From assembly GCF_000949455.1 (NCBI RefSeq), contig NZ_JXXK01000018.1, positions 1 to 64,000 on the forward strand: a stretch of DNA of 64,000 bases. Reading direction: 5' to 3'. Origin of the DNA: Ruthenibacterium lactatiformans (GTDB taxonomy: Bacteria > Bacillota > Clostridia > Oscillospirales > Ruminococcaceae). Each line of letters opens with the position of its first letter. The first letter of the stretch is position 1. The translations under genes were made by a program, and so were the position numbers. The notes below the pieces were generated by a model. It did not search any database and had not been told where the DNA came from. It saw nothing but the letters and a program-made list of their open reading frames with translations. This document shows positions 24,704 to 34,097 of the stretch, piece by piece.

Positions 24704-24762
24704 TATATAGATTATCTATATATTCTATTGTTCAGTATATATCGACGCCCTATATATGTCAA
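24704..24762 (-). promoter_or_regulatory. PadR promoter with a 19-bp operator
   Basis: On the minus strand TTGACA (24762-24757), 17-bp spacer, TATACT (24739-24734). TATATAGAT-T-ATCTATATA (24704-24722) is a perfect dyad just past the start site. Confidence 0.75.
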
Positions 24763-24787
24763 TGGTTTTCAAAAATTTTTCCAAGCA

Positions 24788-24824
24788 CAAAAACGCCCCC
24801 GCTGCAAAAGCAGCGGGGGCGTTT
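24788..24824 (-). terminator. Intrinsic terminator of pckG
   Basis: AAACGCCCCCGCTGC pairs with GCAGCGGGGGCGTTT across the loop AAAA, with a T run on the minus strand. Confidence 0.92.
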
Positions 24825-24838
24825 GAAAACAGAGGGAA

Positions 24839-26623
24839 TTATTTGGAAAGGCGCTCGCGCAGGGCAGCAGCCTCGGCGTGCAGCTCGGCGGGAACATGGT
24901 CGCCGATTTGGGCGTACAGTTCCTCAACACCCTTCACGTCTTCCAGCCACAGCTCCTTATCCACATCCAACAGGCCCTTGATGGTGTCAACGGTGACGCC
25001 GTCCAGACCGGTAATGTCGATATCCTCGGGCTTGGGCTCGTAGCCGATGGCCGTCTCAACAGCCTCAGCCTCGCCCTTGCAGCGCTTCAGGATCCACATC
25101 AGCACGCGCATGTTGTCGCCGAAGCCCGGCCAAATAAAGTGGCCTTCGTCGTCGGTGCGGAACCAGTTGACGTTGAAGATCTTCGGCGCCTTGTCGCCCA
25201 GCTTCTTGCCCATCTCCAGCCAGTGCGCGAAGTAATCGCCCACATTGTAGCCGAAGAACGGACGCATGGCCATCGGATCGCGGCGGACAACGCCCACAGC
25301 GCCGGCAGCGGCAGCAGTTGTCTCAGAAGCCATGGCAGAGCCGACATACACGCCGTGCGCCCAGCTGAAGGACTGGTAGACCAGCGGAGCCGTCTTGGCG
25401 CGGCGGCCGCCGAACACCATCGCGGTGACAGGTACGCCGTTGGGGTTGTTGAACTCCTTGGACAGGCAGGGGCAGTTCGCGGCCGGAGCGGTGAAGCGGC
25501 TGTTGGGGTGGGCCAGCTTGCCGCCGTTTGCAATGTACTCCTTGCCGTCCACGGCCAGGCCCGTCCACTCCTGAACATCCTCAGGCGGGTTCTTGTCCAG
25601 ACCTTCCCACCACACGGTGTTGTTCTCCAGGTTATGCGCAACGTTGGTGAAAATCGTGCCCTTCATCGTGGTGTGCAGGGCGTTGGGGTTGGATTTCTCG
25701 TTGGTGCCGGGAGCCACGCCGAAGAAGCCGTTCTCCGGGTTGATGGCATACAGGCGGCCGTCGTCGCCAATGTGCATCCAGGCGATATCGTCGCCCACCG
25801 TCCACACCTTGTAGCCCTGCTTGGCATACACTTCGGGCGGGATGAGCATGGCCAGGTTGGTTTTGCCGCAGGCAGAGGGGAACGCGGCGGTGATGTAGTC
25901 CACGTTGCCCTGCGGGTCCTCGATGCCGAGGATCAGCATGTGCTCGGCCATCCAGCCTTCCTTGTAGCCCTGGTAGCTGGCGATGCGCAGTGCGAAGCAT
26001 TTTTTGCCCAGCAGCACGTTTCCGCCGTAGCCGGAGTTGATGGACCAGATGGCGTTGTCCTCGGGGAACTGGACGATGTAGCGGTTCTCCGGGTCGATGT
26101 CCGCACGGGCATGCTGGCCGCGCACGAAATCGTTGGAATCGCCCAGCTGCCGCAGGGCCTTCACACCCACGCGGGTCATGATATCCATGTTCAGCACAAC
26201 GTAGATGGAGTCGGTCACTTCAACGCCGACCTTGGAGAACGGGCTGCCGATGGGGCCCATGCAGTAAGGAATAACGTACATGGTGCGGCCCGCCATCACA
26301 TTTTTGTACAGGGGCAGCAGCTTGGCCTTCATTTCGTTGGGATCCATCCAGTTGACCATCATGCAGTCGTCCGCCTTGTTGGAGGTGCAGATGAACGTGC
26401 GGTCCTCCACGCGGGCCACGTCGTTTTTCGCGGTATGGTGCAGCACGCAGCCGGGCAGCTCCTCCTGGTTCAGCTCCGTCAGCTCGCCCGTGGCGAACGC
26501 CTGCTCACGCAGGGCGCGCAGCTGGCCTTCCGAACCGTCGATCCAGATGGTTTTGTCCGGGGTCATGAGCTCTTCCATCTCTTTGACCCAGTCCAGAACA
26601 TGCTGGTTGCTTGTCAATGCCAT
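24839..26623 (-). CDS. pckG: Phosphoenolpyruvate carboxykinase (GTP type)
   Basis: Interconverts oxaloacetate and phosphoenolpyruvate with GTP/GDP. 594 aa, the length of the GTP-dependent family; the ATP family is about 530. FPSACGKTN (248-256) holds the mobile reactive cysteine Cys252. GDDIAWM and the guanine-site PFFGYNVGDYFAHWL are present. In anaerobic gut Firmicutes it can fix CO2 toward oxaloacetate or supply PEP (direction not readable here). AAGGTGAT lies before the ATG at 26623; the open frame extends upstream without similarity. Confidence 0.95.
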   Translation of the reverse strand: MALTSNQHVLDWVKEMEELMTPDKTIWIDGSEGQLRALREQAFATGELTELNQEELPGCVLHHTAKNDVARVEDRTFICTSNKADDCMMVNWMDPNEMKAKLLPLYKNVMAGRTMYVIPYCMGPIGSPFSKVGVEVTDSIYVVLNMDIMTRVGVKALRQLGDSNDFVRGQHARADIDPENRYIVQFPEDNAIWSINSGYGGNVLLGKKCFALRIASYQGYKEGWMAEHMLILGIEDPQGNVDYITAAFPSACGKTNLAMLIPPEVYAKQGYKVWTVGDDIAWMHIGDDGRLYAINPENGFFGVAPGTNEKSNPNALHTTMKGTIFTNVAHNLENNTVWWEGLDKNPPEDVQEWTGLAVDGKEYIANGGKLAHPNSRFTAPAANCPCLSKEFNNPNGVPVTAMVFGGRRAKTAPLVYQSFSWAHGVYVGSAMASETTAAAAGAVGVVRRDPMAMRPFFGYNVGDYFAHWLEMGKKLGDKAPKIFNVNWFRTDDEGHFIWPGFGDNMRVLMWILKRCKGEAEAVETAIGYEPKPEDIDITGLDGVTVDTIKGLLDVDKELWLEDVKGVEELYAQIGDHVPAELHAEAAALRERLSK

Positions 26624-26742
26624 AATCAAATCACCTTTCTTTAATGTAATTCCCTCTGTTTTGAAACGCGCGCCCATGGCCCGCGCTTCCTTTCGCATCG
26701 CGGGGCCTGCCCCCGCTTTCCAATAAAATGCGATTTGGATTT

Positions 26743-26771
26743 ATTATACCTCTTTGTTAAAAAAAGCTCAA
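26743..26771 (-). promoter_or_regulatory. Sigma-A promoter of pckG
   Basis: On the minus strand TTGAGC (26771-26766), 17-bp spacer, TATAAT (26748-26743). With the terminator at 26914-26960 it accounts for the 364-bp gap before lnpA; nothing else was seen there. Confidence 0.7.
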
Positions 26772-26913
26772 GCTGTTTTACGGAAAATGAGCCGAAAAGA
26801 CAAAAGATTTACATCGTATTCACAGATTTCCCGTAGGGATTGTACGATCGTGCAATCCGGGCCGCGGATGCGTTCCGCACAGCGGCACGCGCGGGGAAGC
26901 GCCGCGTTCATTC

Positions 26914-26960
26914 AAAAACGGGGCGCCCGCGCCGCGGCCTTTCGCCGCGCCGGAGCGCCC
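26914..26960 (-). terminator. Intrinsic terminator of the host-glycan operon
   Basis: On the minus strand a GC-rich stem (26960-26921, GGGCGC with GCGCCC plus an inner GCGCGGC/GCCGCG) is followed by GTTTTTG. Confidence 0.75.
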
Positions 26961-26987
26961 TGCCCTTATGCCGTCACAGCGGCGGCA

Positions 26988-29156
26988 TCATATCTCATAC
27001 CATTTGATCTCGTTGGCCGCCATATCCAGCGCAAAGCTGGAGCCGTCGCCCTTGTAAACAACGGTGCTCTGCGGCTCGTAGGTGTTGTTCACAACGCAGT
27101 ACTTGTCGTTCTTCACATAGGCGTGTACCTCCACGTTGAAGTTGCTGCTGAACCATTTGTGCAGGCTTTCTTCGTCGTGGGCGCTCCACAGGATGCTGCG
27201 GTACAAAACGCGGCTGTTTTCAAAGCTGTACGGCAGGCCGCTGATGTACACCGCCCGGCCTTTGCCAAACGCGTGCACGGCCATCTGCACCTCTTTTTCC
27301 CGCTGCACCAGGATCTCCGTGTCCGGCAGCGCGTAGATGCCCTTTTTTCCCTCGCCGAAATCCACCGGCTTCGTGCAGTCCTCCAGAATGAAGTGGCCGG
27401 GATGCTCGTCCCAGTTGTATTTGTCGTAGCCCAGCGTGAAGCCCGTTTCCTTCTCCACGCCCAGTACGCCGGCCAGCTGCAGATAATGTCCCTCGTACTG
27501 GTGGCCCGATGGTTCGCCCACGCCGACGATGCCGCCGCCATTGTACACGAAGCCGCGCACAGCAGCCGCCACAGCCGGGTCCTCCCATTCGCCGCCGCCG
27601 GTGTGGGCCGTGTCGCCGTCGCCCACATTGATGAGCACGTCCACGCCGTCCAGCACATGGGCGTCCGCGCGCAGGTCGTCAAAGCTGATGAACCGCACGT
27701 CGAACGGCGCGCCCGAAAGCGCCTCAATTACGCCCGCATAGCTGTAATTCTGCTTCTGGTACAGCGCGTGGTGCACCATATGGCAGCCCCAGGCGCGCAT
27801 TTTGCCCCAGCAGTTCAGCACCGCCACGGTTTTTACGCAGTATGGCGTCGTGCCCTTGATGTTGTCGTACAGCTCGCGGAACTCATTGCACACGCTCTCC
27901 ACATAATCGATGAATTCCGGAAACGCACAGGCCAGCTTCAGGTATCCGCCGTAGCCGATGCGGTCGATGGGCTTGCGCAGGATGGCGCGCCGCGCTGTCA
28001 CCCAGTTTTCCTTGGCCTCCCGCACAGGGTCGCCGCCCTCGTGGAAGGTGTCCGGGAAGAAGTAAGGCAAAAAGCGGCCCTCGGTATATTTCACGCCCGG
28101 AATATCGCTGATAAGGCGCAGCGTGCTGCCATTGCCCACGCTGCCCACCACGGCATCCAGGCCAATGCTTTTGAACTCCTCCATGAACGGCTCGGTGCCG
28201 ATCCAGTGGTCGCCCAGAAACATCATGGCTTCCTTGCCCAGCTCGTGGGTGATGTCCACCATTTCCCTGGCCAGTTTTGCCACCTCGCGCCGCTGGAACG
28301 CCTGGAAGTCCTTGAATTCTTTCGAGGGCACGCGGTACTGGTTGTTGTAATAACCCTGGTCGATGATGAATTCGGGCCGGAATTTGTAGCCAGCCTCCCG
28401 CTCGAACTGCTCCAGAATATACGGAGACACGCTGGCGGAATAACCGTACCAGTCCACGTATTTTTCCCGCTGCAGCTCATCGAACACCAGCGTGAACTGG
28501 TGGAAGAACGTGGTGTAGCGGATGACGTTCACATACGGGTGCTCCGCGATAAATTTGCGCAGGCGCTCCATCGTGTACCTGCGGGTCTTGGGCTGGCGCA
28601 CGTCAAAGGTGATCTGGTGCTCGAAGTTTTTCCAGCCGTTGGTGACGGCGTTGTACATGTGCACCGGGTCCCAGATCAGATACGCAAGAAAACTCACCGT
28701 ATATTCGTGAAATCTTTCTACAGCATGTACTGTTACGTTCCCGCTCTTTTCGTCATAACTCCAGTCCTGCGGGGGCACCACGCGGCCGGCGGTGCGGTCC
28801 ACGACCTCCCACCAGCGCTTGATGTCGTCTCGGGTGTTCACGGCCATCAGCTCCGGGCTGATGCCCTGCATCAGCGGGATGGAAAGCGAATCGGCCACGG
28901 CCGTATGAAAGCCCGTCATGATGTAGCACTGCTGCACCTCGTCCGGGTTTGCCTTGGCCCAGGCATTGTCCTTTCGGGTCGTGTAATAGGTGGAATACAC
29001 CTTCGCGTCCACGCTTTTCAGCGCCTCGGGGTAATCCGTTCCGTCACAGTCCCGGATGGCGTCCGCGCCCCAGCGCTCCAGGATCTCCAGCGTCTCGGGC
29101 ACCACATCCACGTCTGTTGGGATCGTCACGCGCCCTTTGCGTTTTGTTTCACTCAT
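26988..29156 (-). CDS. lnpA: 1,3-beta-galactosyl-N-acetylhexosamine phosphorylase (GH112)
   Basis: Splits galacto-N-biose (mucin) and lacto-N-biose I (milk oligosaccharides) with phosphate to galactose-1-phosphate plus GalNAc or GlcNAc; cytoplasmic. The 722-aa protein matches GH112 along its length: GRVTIPTDVDV at the start, the (beta/alpha)8 barrel, and GDHWIGTEP with Asp316 at the position of the known general acid (Asp313 in the Bifidobacterium enzyme, from memory). The glutamine-amidotransferase-like third domain (VDVLINVGDGDTAHTGGGEW) is present. Start ATG 29156 follows GAGGAG. It is the last gene of the transporter operon. Preference between the two disaccharides cannot be read from sequence. 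Confidence 0.95.
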   Translation of the reverse strand: MSETKRKGRVTIPTDVDVVPETLEILERWGADAIRDCDGTDYPEALKSVDAKVYSTYYTTRKDNAWAKANPDEVQQCYIMTGFHTAVADSLSIPLMQGISPELMAVNTRDDIKRWWEVVDRTAGRVVPPQDWSYDEKSGNVTVHAVERFHEYTVSFLAYLIWDPVHMYNAVTNGWKNFEHQITFDVRQPKTRRYTMERLRKFIAEHPYVNVIRYTTFFHQFTLVFDELQREKYVDWYGYSASVSPYILEQFEREAGYKFRPEFIIDQGYYNNQYRVPSKEFKDFQAFQRREVAKLAREMVDITHELGKEAMMFLGDHWIGTEPFMEEFKSIGLDAVVGSVGNGSTLRLISDIPGVKYTEGRFLPYFFPDTFHEGGDPVREAKENWVTARRAILRKPIDRIGYGGYLKLACAFPEFIDYVESVCNEFRELYDNIKGTTPYCVKTVAVLNCWGKMRAWGCHMVHHALYQKQNYSYAGVIEALSGAPFDVRFISFDDLRADAHVLDGVDVLINVGDGDTAHTGGGEWEDPAVAAAVRGFVYNGGGIVGVGEPSGHQYEGHYLQLAGVLGVEKETGFTLGYDKYNWDEHPGHFILEDCTKPVDFGEGKKGIYALPDTEILVQREKEVQMAVHAFGKGRAVYISGLPYSFENSRVLYRSILWSAHDEESLHKWFSSNFNVEVHAYVKNDKYCVVNNTYEPQSTVVYKGDGSSFALDMAANEIKWYEI

Positions 29157-29192
29157 TGCTTTTCTCCTCGTCAATCGATGTAAGGCTGCATG

Positions 29193-29381
29193 CTAACCCG
29201 CGAAGGGTTTGTTATACAGAAACAGCAGCCCCAGAAGACCGGCCAGACCGGCCAGCATGCGCAAAAGCCCGCCGGGCGTACCCGTGAGCTGCTGCCCGCT
29301 GACAACGAGCCACAGGCACAGCGCAAACACCGCCAGCGCCAAAATAAAGCGCAGCGCTTTGTTTTCCCTGAGAAAATCCAT
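29193..29381 (-). CDS. Small two-helix membrane protein (DUF6903-like)
   Basis: 62 aa with two membrane segments (residues 11-28 and 36-57), the second ending LLGLLFLYNKPF. It resembles the DUF6903 group, which I recall beside GH112 phosphorylase genes in other Firmicutes. Function unknown; a transporter-associated role is possible. GGAG precedes the ATG. It lies between the second permease and lnpA in one operon. Confidence 0.7.
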   Translation of the reverse strand: MDFLRENKALRFILALAVFALCLWLVVSGQQLTGTPGGLLRMLAGLAGLLGLLFLYNKPFAG

Positions 29382-29413
29382 ATTCGTTTCTCCTCTCTGG
29401 CTGTGGCCGCCGC

Positions 29414-30313
29414 TCAGCCCTTCAGGCCGCCGAGCGTCATGCCCTGGGTAAGTTTCTTCTGTACGCAGATATATAGGATCAATGTAGGCAGCATCACAAG
29501 CACAAGGCCCGCATACATCTGCCCGTACTGCGCCGCCGCATTCTGTGCGCGCATCAGGTTCATCAGGCCCACGGGCAGCGTTTTGCCGCCGTTGGGGTCC
29601 GTGAGCATCGTCATGGCAATGATGTACTCGTTCCAGAACGAGAGAAAGTTGAACAGAATGACGGTAATGATGCTGGGCTGAGCCATGGGCATGATAATGC
29701 GCAGCATGGTCCTGCCGTAACCCGCGCCGTCCACATAAGCGGCTTCTTCATACGCCTTGGGCAACGTAGCAAAATAGCCGGACAACAGATAGATGGTGAA
29801 CGGCAGCGCCGTAGCCGCATATACCAGCGCCAGCACGAAAATATTGTTCAGGAAAAAGCCTGTGCCGAACACCTTGCGCAGCATTTTATCGCCGTCCACA
29901 AACATCAGGAAGATCGGCACGACGATATAGTTGACATTGATGAACAGGCCGCCCATGAACGCCGTGTTGAAAAAGCCCCTGCCGCGAAAATTAAAGCGGG
30001 AGAGCACATATGCGGCGGGCAGCGCAACGATAAGCAGGATACCCAGCGCAAGCGCCGTGACAACGACGGAATTGAGCATGTATTCGCCCATGCGTGCCTT
30101 TGTCCAGGCATCCACAAAGTTCTGCCAGTAGAACCCGGCAGGCAGCGTCCAGGGGTTGCCGTAAAACTCGCTGTTCTGCTTGACGGATGCCATGAACACC
30201 CACGCCACGGGAACGATGATTGTGACGGCCAGTGTAATGAGAGCCACGTAAATGAACACACGATACAGCGTATCTCCGGAGGAGCTTTTTTTCAATTTGA
30301 TGTCTTTGTTCAT
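29414..30313 (-). CDS. Carbohydrate ABC transporter permease (MalG-like)
   Basis: Inner-membrane subunit of a CUT1-type sugar importer. 299 aa, six membrane segments, with the ATPase-contact EAA loop EEAAYVDGAGYGRTMLRIIM. It follows its partner permease by 12 bp. Together with the binding protein upstream and lnpA downstream it should import galacto-N-biose/lacto-N-biose-type sugars (inferred from context). No ATPase gene lies in the operon. Confidence 0.92.
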   Translation of the reverse strand: MNKDIKLKKSSSGDTLYRVFIYVALITLAVTIIVPVAWVFMASVKQNSEFYGNPWTLPAGFYWQNFVDAWTKARMGEYMLNSVVVTALALGILLIVALPAAYVLSRFNFRGRGFFNTAFMGGLFINVNYIVVPIFLMFVDGDKMLRKVFGTGFFLNNIFVLALVYAATALPFTIYLLSGYFATLPKAYEEAAYVDGAGYGRTMLRIIMPMAQPSIITVILFNFLSFWNEYIIAMTMLTDPNGGKTLPVGLMNLMRAQNAAAQYGQMYAGLVLVMLPTLILYICVQKKLTQGMTLGGLKG

Positions 30314-30325
30314 ACCGTCCCCTCC

Positions 30326-31219
30326 TTAAAATTCCAGCGGCTCGCGCTTCGTCACCTTGTTGACGATGGCGGAAAGCGCGAACGAAAAGATGAACACCAC
30401 AGCGCCGATGGCCATACCGTAGCCGTAGCTCGAGTTGGTGTACGCCTGCTTATACATATAGCTCAGGATGACCTCGCTGGCGCCGTCCGGCCCGCCGCTG
30501 GTCATCGCCTTGACGAACAGGAACGACAGGTTGATGGTACTGATGATGAAAAACGTGAGCGTCGTTCGGATGTTTGTCCACACCAGCGGGATCGTGATGG
30601 AAAAAAATGTTTTGACACGGCCCGCGCCGTCCAGGTTGACGCTTTCGTAAATGCTCTCGGGAATACTGGCCATGCTGGCCATATACATCACCATGTAGTA
30701 GCCAATGGCCTGCCAGACCAGCGCGATGGCAATGCTGTAAATCACGAGCTGCTGGTTGCCCAGCCACAGCGTAGGCACCTCGCCGGGTTCACGGAACAGG
30801 GCGATCAGGCTGTTGAGCATACCGTTGTTCGGGTCATAAATGGCGCTGAAAATGGCGCTGATAACGACCACGGACAGGATATTCGGAATGTAGAAGATCA
30901 CGCGGAAGAAATTCTGCCCCTTGATCTTTTCCCGCGAGAGGATCGCCGCAAATACCAGGGCGAACGCAAATGTAATGATGGTGACAATGACGATCAGCAG
31001 GATCGTATTCTGGAAGGACTGGTAAAATTTAGGGTCCGCAAACAGCTTCTTGAAATTGTCCAGGCCGACAAATTCCTGGTTGGCGGAATATCCGCCCCAT
31101 TTATAAAGCGACATGCGGAACACGTTGATGGTGGGGATCACCATGAACACCGTGAACAGGATCACGGCCGGGGCCAGGCAGAGGAATACAAACCGTCCGC
31201 GCCCTTTCTGCTTATCCAT
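30326..31219 (-). CDS. Carbohydrate ABC transporter permease (MalF-like)
   Basis: Partner permease of the CUT1 importer, 297 aa with six membrane segments and the EAA loop YESVNLDGAGRVKTFFSIT. I chose the ATG at 31219 after AAAGGAAG; the frame is open 17 codons further without similarity. A hairpin with a T run lies between it and the binding-protein gene and should lower its expression relative to that gene. Confidence 0.92.
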   Translation of the reverse strand: MDKQKGRGRFVFLCLAPAVILFTVFMVIPTINVFRMSLYKWGGYSANQEFVGLDNFKKLFADPKFYQSFQNTILLIVIVTIITFAFALVFAAILSREKIKGQNFFRVIFYIPNILSVVVISAIFSAIYDPNNGMLNSLIALFREPGEVPTLWLGNQQLVIYSIAIALVWQAIGYYMVMYMASMASIPESIYESVNLDGAGRVKTFFSITIPLVWTNIRTTLTFFIISTINLSFLFVKAMTSGGPDGASEVILSYMYKQAYTNSSYGYGMAIGAVVFIFSFALSAIVNKVTKREPLEF

Positions 31220-31268
31220 GCGCGCATCTTCCTTTCTCCATGATGCCGGACGCTCCCGCGTCCGCTTC

Positions 31269-31310
31269 AAAAAGTAACGGTGAGCAGGTTTCTCTACTCA
31301 CCGTTACTTT
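31269..31310 (-). terminator. Intercistronic attenuating hairpin after the binding-protein gene
   Basis: A perfect 14-bp stem (31271-31284 with 31297-31310) is followed on the minus strand by a TTTTT run. Placed inside the operon, it can allow partial read-through and protect the upstream mRNA. Confidence 0.85.
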
Positions 31311-31343
31311 CACGTACTTACAAATCGTTCTGTTTCCGAGCGC

Positions 31344-32705
31344 TTATTTCAGCGCCGCGCGCAGCTGATCGCTGGCGGCTTTCACGCCGTCGATCCAATC
31401 CTGCTCGGTCTTGTCGCCCGTCACAAGGCTGTTGACGGGGTCGAACCAGACGCTGCGGGTATCGAGGCCCTCGATGGCCTCAGTGGCGGCAAAGCTGCCC
31501 AGCGCGGCCTTCGCGCCGTTGTCATAAATGGAATAGAACATCTTGTTGTCGCCCTCCAGCGTTTCCGCCAGGCCCACGATGGGCTGGATGGCGCCCGCCT
31601 TGGCAAAGATGGCCGCGGCTTCGTCGCTGTACAGGTAGGCGATGAACTGCTTGGCAAGGTCCTGATGCTCGGCTGCCGCCGGGATCCAGGCCTGCTCGAA
31701 CCAGGTGTAGCTGTAACGGTCGCCGCCCTCTTTCACAGCGGGCAGGGCCGTGAAGCCCCATTTAAAGCCATCGGCGCGGGGCGCTTCCGCCATCTCGCCC
31801 ACGATCCAGGTGCCGTTGGGCATAAAGATGGCCTTATTGTCCAGCACAAGCTGCTGGTTCTTTGTAAAGTTGTCGTCGTTGGCATTGGCCGGGGTGGTAG
31901 GCTCGGTGTACTCGGCCAGCTTGGCAACAATGTCGAAGCAGGTCTTGGCCTCCTCGGTGTCCCAGATGCCTTCTTCATAACGCGTGGCCTTGTCGAAGAA
32001 CTCGGGGCCGCCCGCCGTGTACATCAGAGCGTAGAAGAAAGCGTCGAAGTAACCGGTGGTGGGGTAGGTAAACAGGCTGATGCCTTCGGCCTTCGCCTTG
32101 TCGCCCAGCTCCCACATCTCATCCCAGGTGGCGGGCACTTCCCAGCCCTTTTCTTCCAGCAGGCCGGCGTTATAGAACAGGCCGCAGGGGCTGTAGAACA
32201 TGGGTGCCAGATACGTTTTGCCGTCGCCATACGGATTGGTCAGGGAGGAATCCGTGAAGCCACCCGCAATTTTATCCTTCACCTTGACGTCCTCACCGGG
32301 CACCGTCATGTCCAGCACATCGGTAATGTCCAGAATGCCGTTGTCTTTAATGAACGTTTCGGTCAAAGCCGCCTCGCGGCCCGTGGCCAGATGGATGACG
32401 TCGGGATAATCGCCGGCCTTCATACTCGGACCGATAACATCCTCCAGCTTCTTGTCGGCCGTCAGTTCAACCGTAACGCCGGGGTTGGCAGCCTCAAACG
32501 CCGCGCACACTTCTTTCCACATGTCGCTGCCATAGGCCGTCTCGATGGCGGCCACCTTCAGCGTCTGCTCAGCGGGCGCCGAAGAGCTGCCAGCCGTGGA
32601 GCCGGAGCTTGCCGCCGGCGTCGAAGACGAGCCGGAGCCGCCGCAGCCGGCGAGCAGGGTGAGCGCCATGGTGAGCACCAGCATAATGCTAAGTAGCTTT
32701 TTCAT
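31344..32705 (-). CDS. Sugar ABC transporter substrate-binding lipoprotein
   Basis: Extracytoplasmic solute-binding protein, family 1, 453 aa. A signal peptide ends in the lipobox LLAGC, followed by a Ser/Gly/Ala-rich linker (residues 24-45) and a MalE-like fold (ETAYGSDMWKEVCAAFEAANPGVTVEL). It captures the sugar for the two permeases downstream; the GH112 gene points to galacto-N-biose/lacto-N-biose. AGGAGG lies 8 bases before the ATG. First gene of the operon. Confidence 0.93.
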   Translation of the reverse strand: MKKLLSIMLVLTMALTLLAGCGGSGSSSTPAASSGSTAGSSSAPAEQTLKVAAIETAYGSDMWKEVCAAFEAANPGVTVELTADKKLEDVIGPSMKAGDYPDVIHLATGREAALTETFIKDNGILDITDVLDMTVPGEDVKVKDKIAGGFTDSSLTNPYGDGKTYLAPMFYSPCGLFYNAGLLEEKGWEVPATWDEMWELGDKAKAEGISLFTYPTTGYFDAFFYALMYTAGGPEFFDKATRYEEGIWDTEEAKTCFDIVAKLAEYTEPTTPANANDDNFTKNQQLVLDNKAIFMPNGTWIVGEMAEAPRADGFKWGFTALPAVKEGGDRYSYTWFEQAWIPAAAEHQDLAKQFIAYLYSDEAAAIFAKAGAIQPIVGLAETLEGDNKMFYSIYDNGAKAALGSFAATEAIEGLDTRSVWFDPVNSLVTGDKTEQDWIDGVKAASDQLRAALK

Positions 32706-32776
32706 AGTTTACCTCCTGAAAATCTTGTTCGCGTTTGTTTGCGCCGGGCCTTGCGCCCGGTGCATCCGTCCCCTTT

Positions 32777-32804
32777 AGTATATCTTTTCCCTTTTCGCAT
32801 TCAA
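32777..32804 (-). promoter_or_regulatory. Promoter of the sugar-transport/lnpA operon
   Basis: On the minus strand TTGAAT (32804-32799), 16-bp spacer, TATACT (32782-32777), 71 bp before the binding-protein start. The 430-bp AT-rich divergent region also holds the AraC promoter at 32995-33023 and no gene. Confidence 0.6.
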
Positions 32805-32983
32805 CAATATTCTTGCTCCATTTTTTATTTATCTTGTCTTTTTATCATCTGCGATATTAATTTTGACTTACTTTTGTAATTTTTATGCACAGTATCCACA
32901 AAACAAGCTTTTTGTGTTTGTTCACCTTTCCGAATGTGTTCAATTGCAGATTATTTTTTCACAAACAGCGCTTTATGGCTTTC

Positions 32984-33023
32984 GCGCAAAATATTTGCGC
33001 CCGGTTCCCAAAAGTATTATAAT
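32984..33023 (+). promoter_or_regulatory. Promoter and operator of the first AraC gene of the host-glycan locus
   Basis: TTGCGC (32995-33000), 17-bp spacer, TATAAT (33018-33023). GCGCAAA-ATA-TTTGCGC (32984-33000) is a perfect dyad over the -35 box and contains, on the minus strand, the GCAAATATT core seen twice upstream of galE. A second palindrome, TTTGCTTAAGCAAA, lies at 33040-33053. Confidence 0.65.
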
Positions 33024-33138
33024 GGTTAACGGCAGCAACTTTGCTTAAGCAAAAGCAATATTTATAAAATAATCTTGCGAAAATTTATACTTGGCCGTTT
33101 CTGCATGCGGCGCACGAAAGAAAGTTGGGAAAACCGTC

Positions 33139-33999
33139 ATGAGCAACAAACGATACGAGGTAAACACCCCCGGCGTCAGCCCTGTGGACCGGGACGTCAC
33201 CAAACTGCTGTACGTGAGCACCGCCAAATACGGGGGCGACTGGCACAGCCTGATGCATACCCACGCCTGCACCGAGCTTTTCTATGTGGTTGGCGGCATG
33301 GGGCAGTTCAAAGTGGCGGAAAAGCTGATTCCCGTCTCTCCGGACGACCTTGTCATCGTCAACCCCAATGTGGAGCACACGGAGGTAAGCCTGAACGCCA
33401 GCCCGCTGGAATATATCGTGCTGGGCGTTGAGGGCATGGAATTCGCCGCGGACGAAAACGGTGACAGGCGGTACAGCGCATTCAACTTCCACAGCGGACG
33501 CGAGGATATTCTGCCCTATCTGCGGGGCATGCTGCGGGAGATCGAGCAGAAATCCGCAGGTTACGAAGTCGTCTGCCAGGATCTTCTGGAGGTTCTGGTC
33601 GTTAAGCTGATGCGCCACACGGATTTTTCCCTCACGGTCACGCCCGCCCAACAGTCCAGCAAGGAATGCGCCGAGGCCCGGCGGTACATCGACAGCAATT
33701 TTAAAGAAAATATTTCTCTGGACCAGCTGGCGGAACTGACGCATGTGAACAAATACTATCTTGTCCACTCCTTCAGCAAAGAATACGGCGTGTCGCCCAT
33801 CAATTATCTGATCGGACGGCGCATCGAGGAGAGCCGCTACCTGCTGGCGGACACCAATCACTCCCTGTCCCAGATCTCCCACATGCTGGGTTTTTCCTCC
33901 CCCAGTTACTTCTCCCAGAGTTTCCGTAAGCTGGAAGGCATCAGCCCTATGGAATACCGGAAGCGGCAGCGGGCCGCGCGGGAGGGACATCCGGAATAA
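33139..33999 (+). CDS. AraC-family regulator of the host-glycan locus
   Basis: 286 aa. An N-terminal cupin-like sugar-sensing domain (HSLMHTHACTELFYVVGG) is followed by the AraC double HTH in the last 100 residues (ISLDQLAELTHVNKYYLVHSF and LSQISHMLGFSSPSYFSQSF). It is divergent from the sugar importer operon and is the likely activator. The ATG at 33139 is chosen because similarity starts there; the RBS is weak. Confidence 0.9.
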   Translation: MSNKRYEVNTPGVSPVDRDVTKLLYVSTAKYGGDWHSLMHTHACTELFYVVGGMGQFKVAEKLIPVSPDDLVIVNPNVEHTEVSLNASPLEYIVLGVEGMEFAADENGDRRYSAFNFHSGREDILPYLRGMLREIEQKSAGYEVVCQDLLEVLVVKLMRHTDFSLTVTPAQQSSKECAEARRYIDSNFKENISLDQLAELTHVNKYYLVHSFSKEYGVSPINYLIGRRIEESRYLLADTNHSLSQISHMLGFSSPSYFSQSFRKLEGISPMEYRKRQRAAREGHPE

Positions 34000-34026
34000 C
34001 AACAGTTGTACTTTTGTTCATTTATC

Positions 34027-34055
34027 TTTACACAATCGTCCGTATATGCTTTAAT
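34027..34055 (+). promoter_or_regulatory. Promoter of the second AraC gene
   Basis: TTTACA (34027-34032), 17-bp spacer, TTTAAT (34050-34055), 43 bp before the start codon. Confidence 0.5.
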
Positions 34056-34097
34056 AGATTATAATGTAACAGTCTGACAGAAAGGCGGAATACTGGC

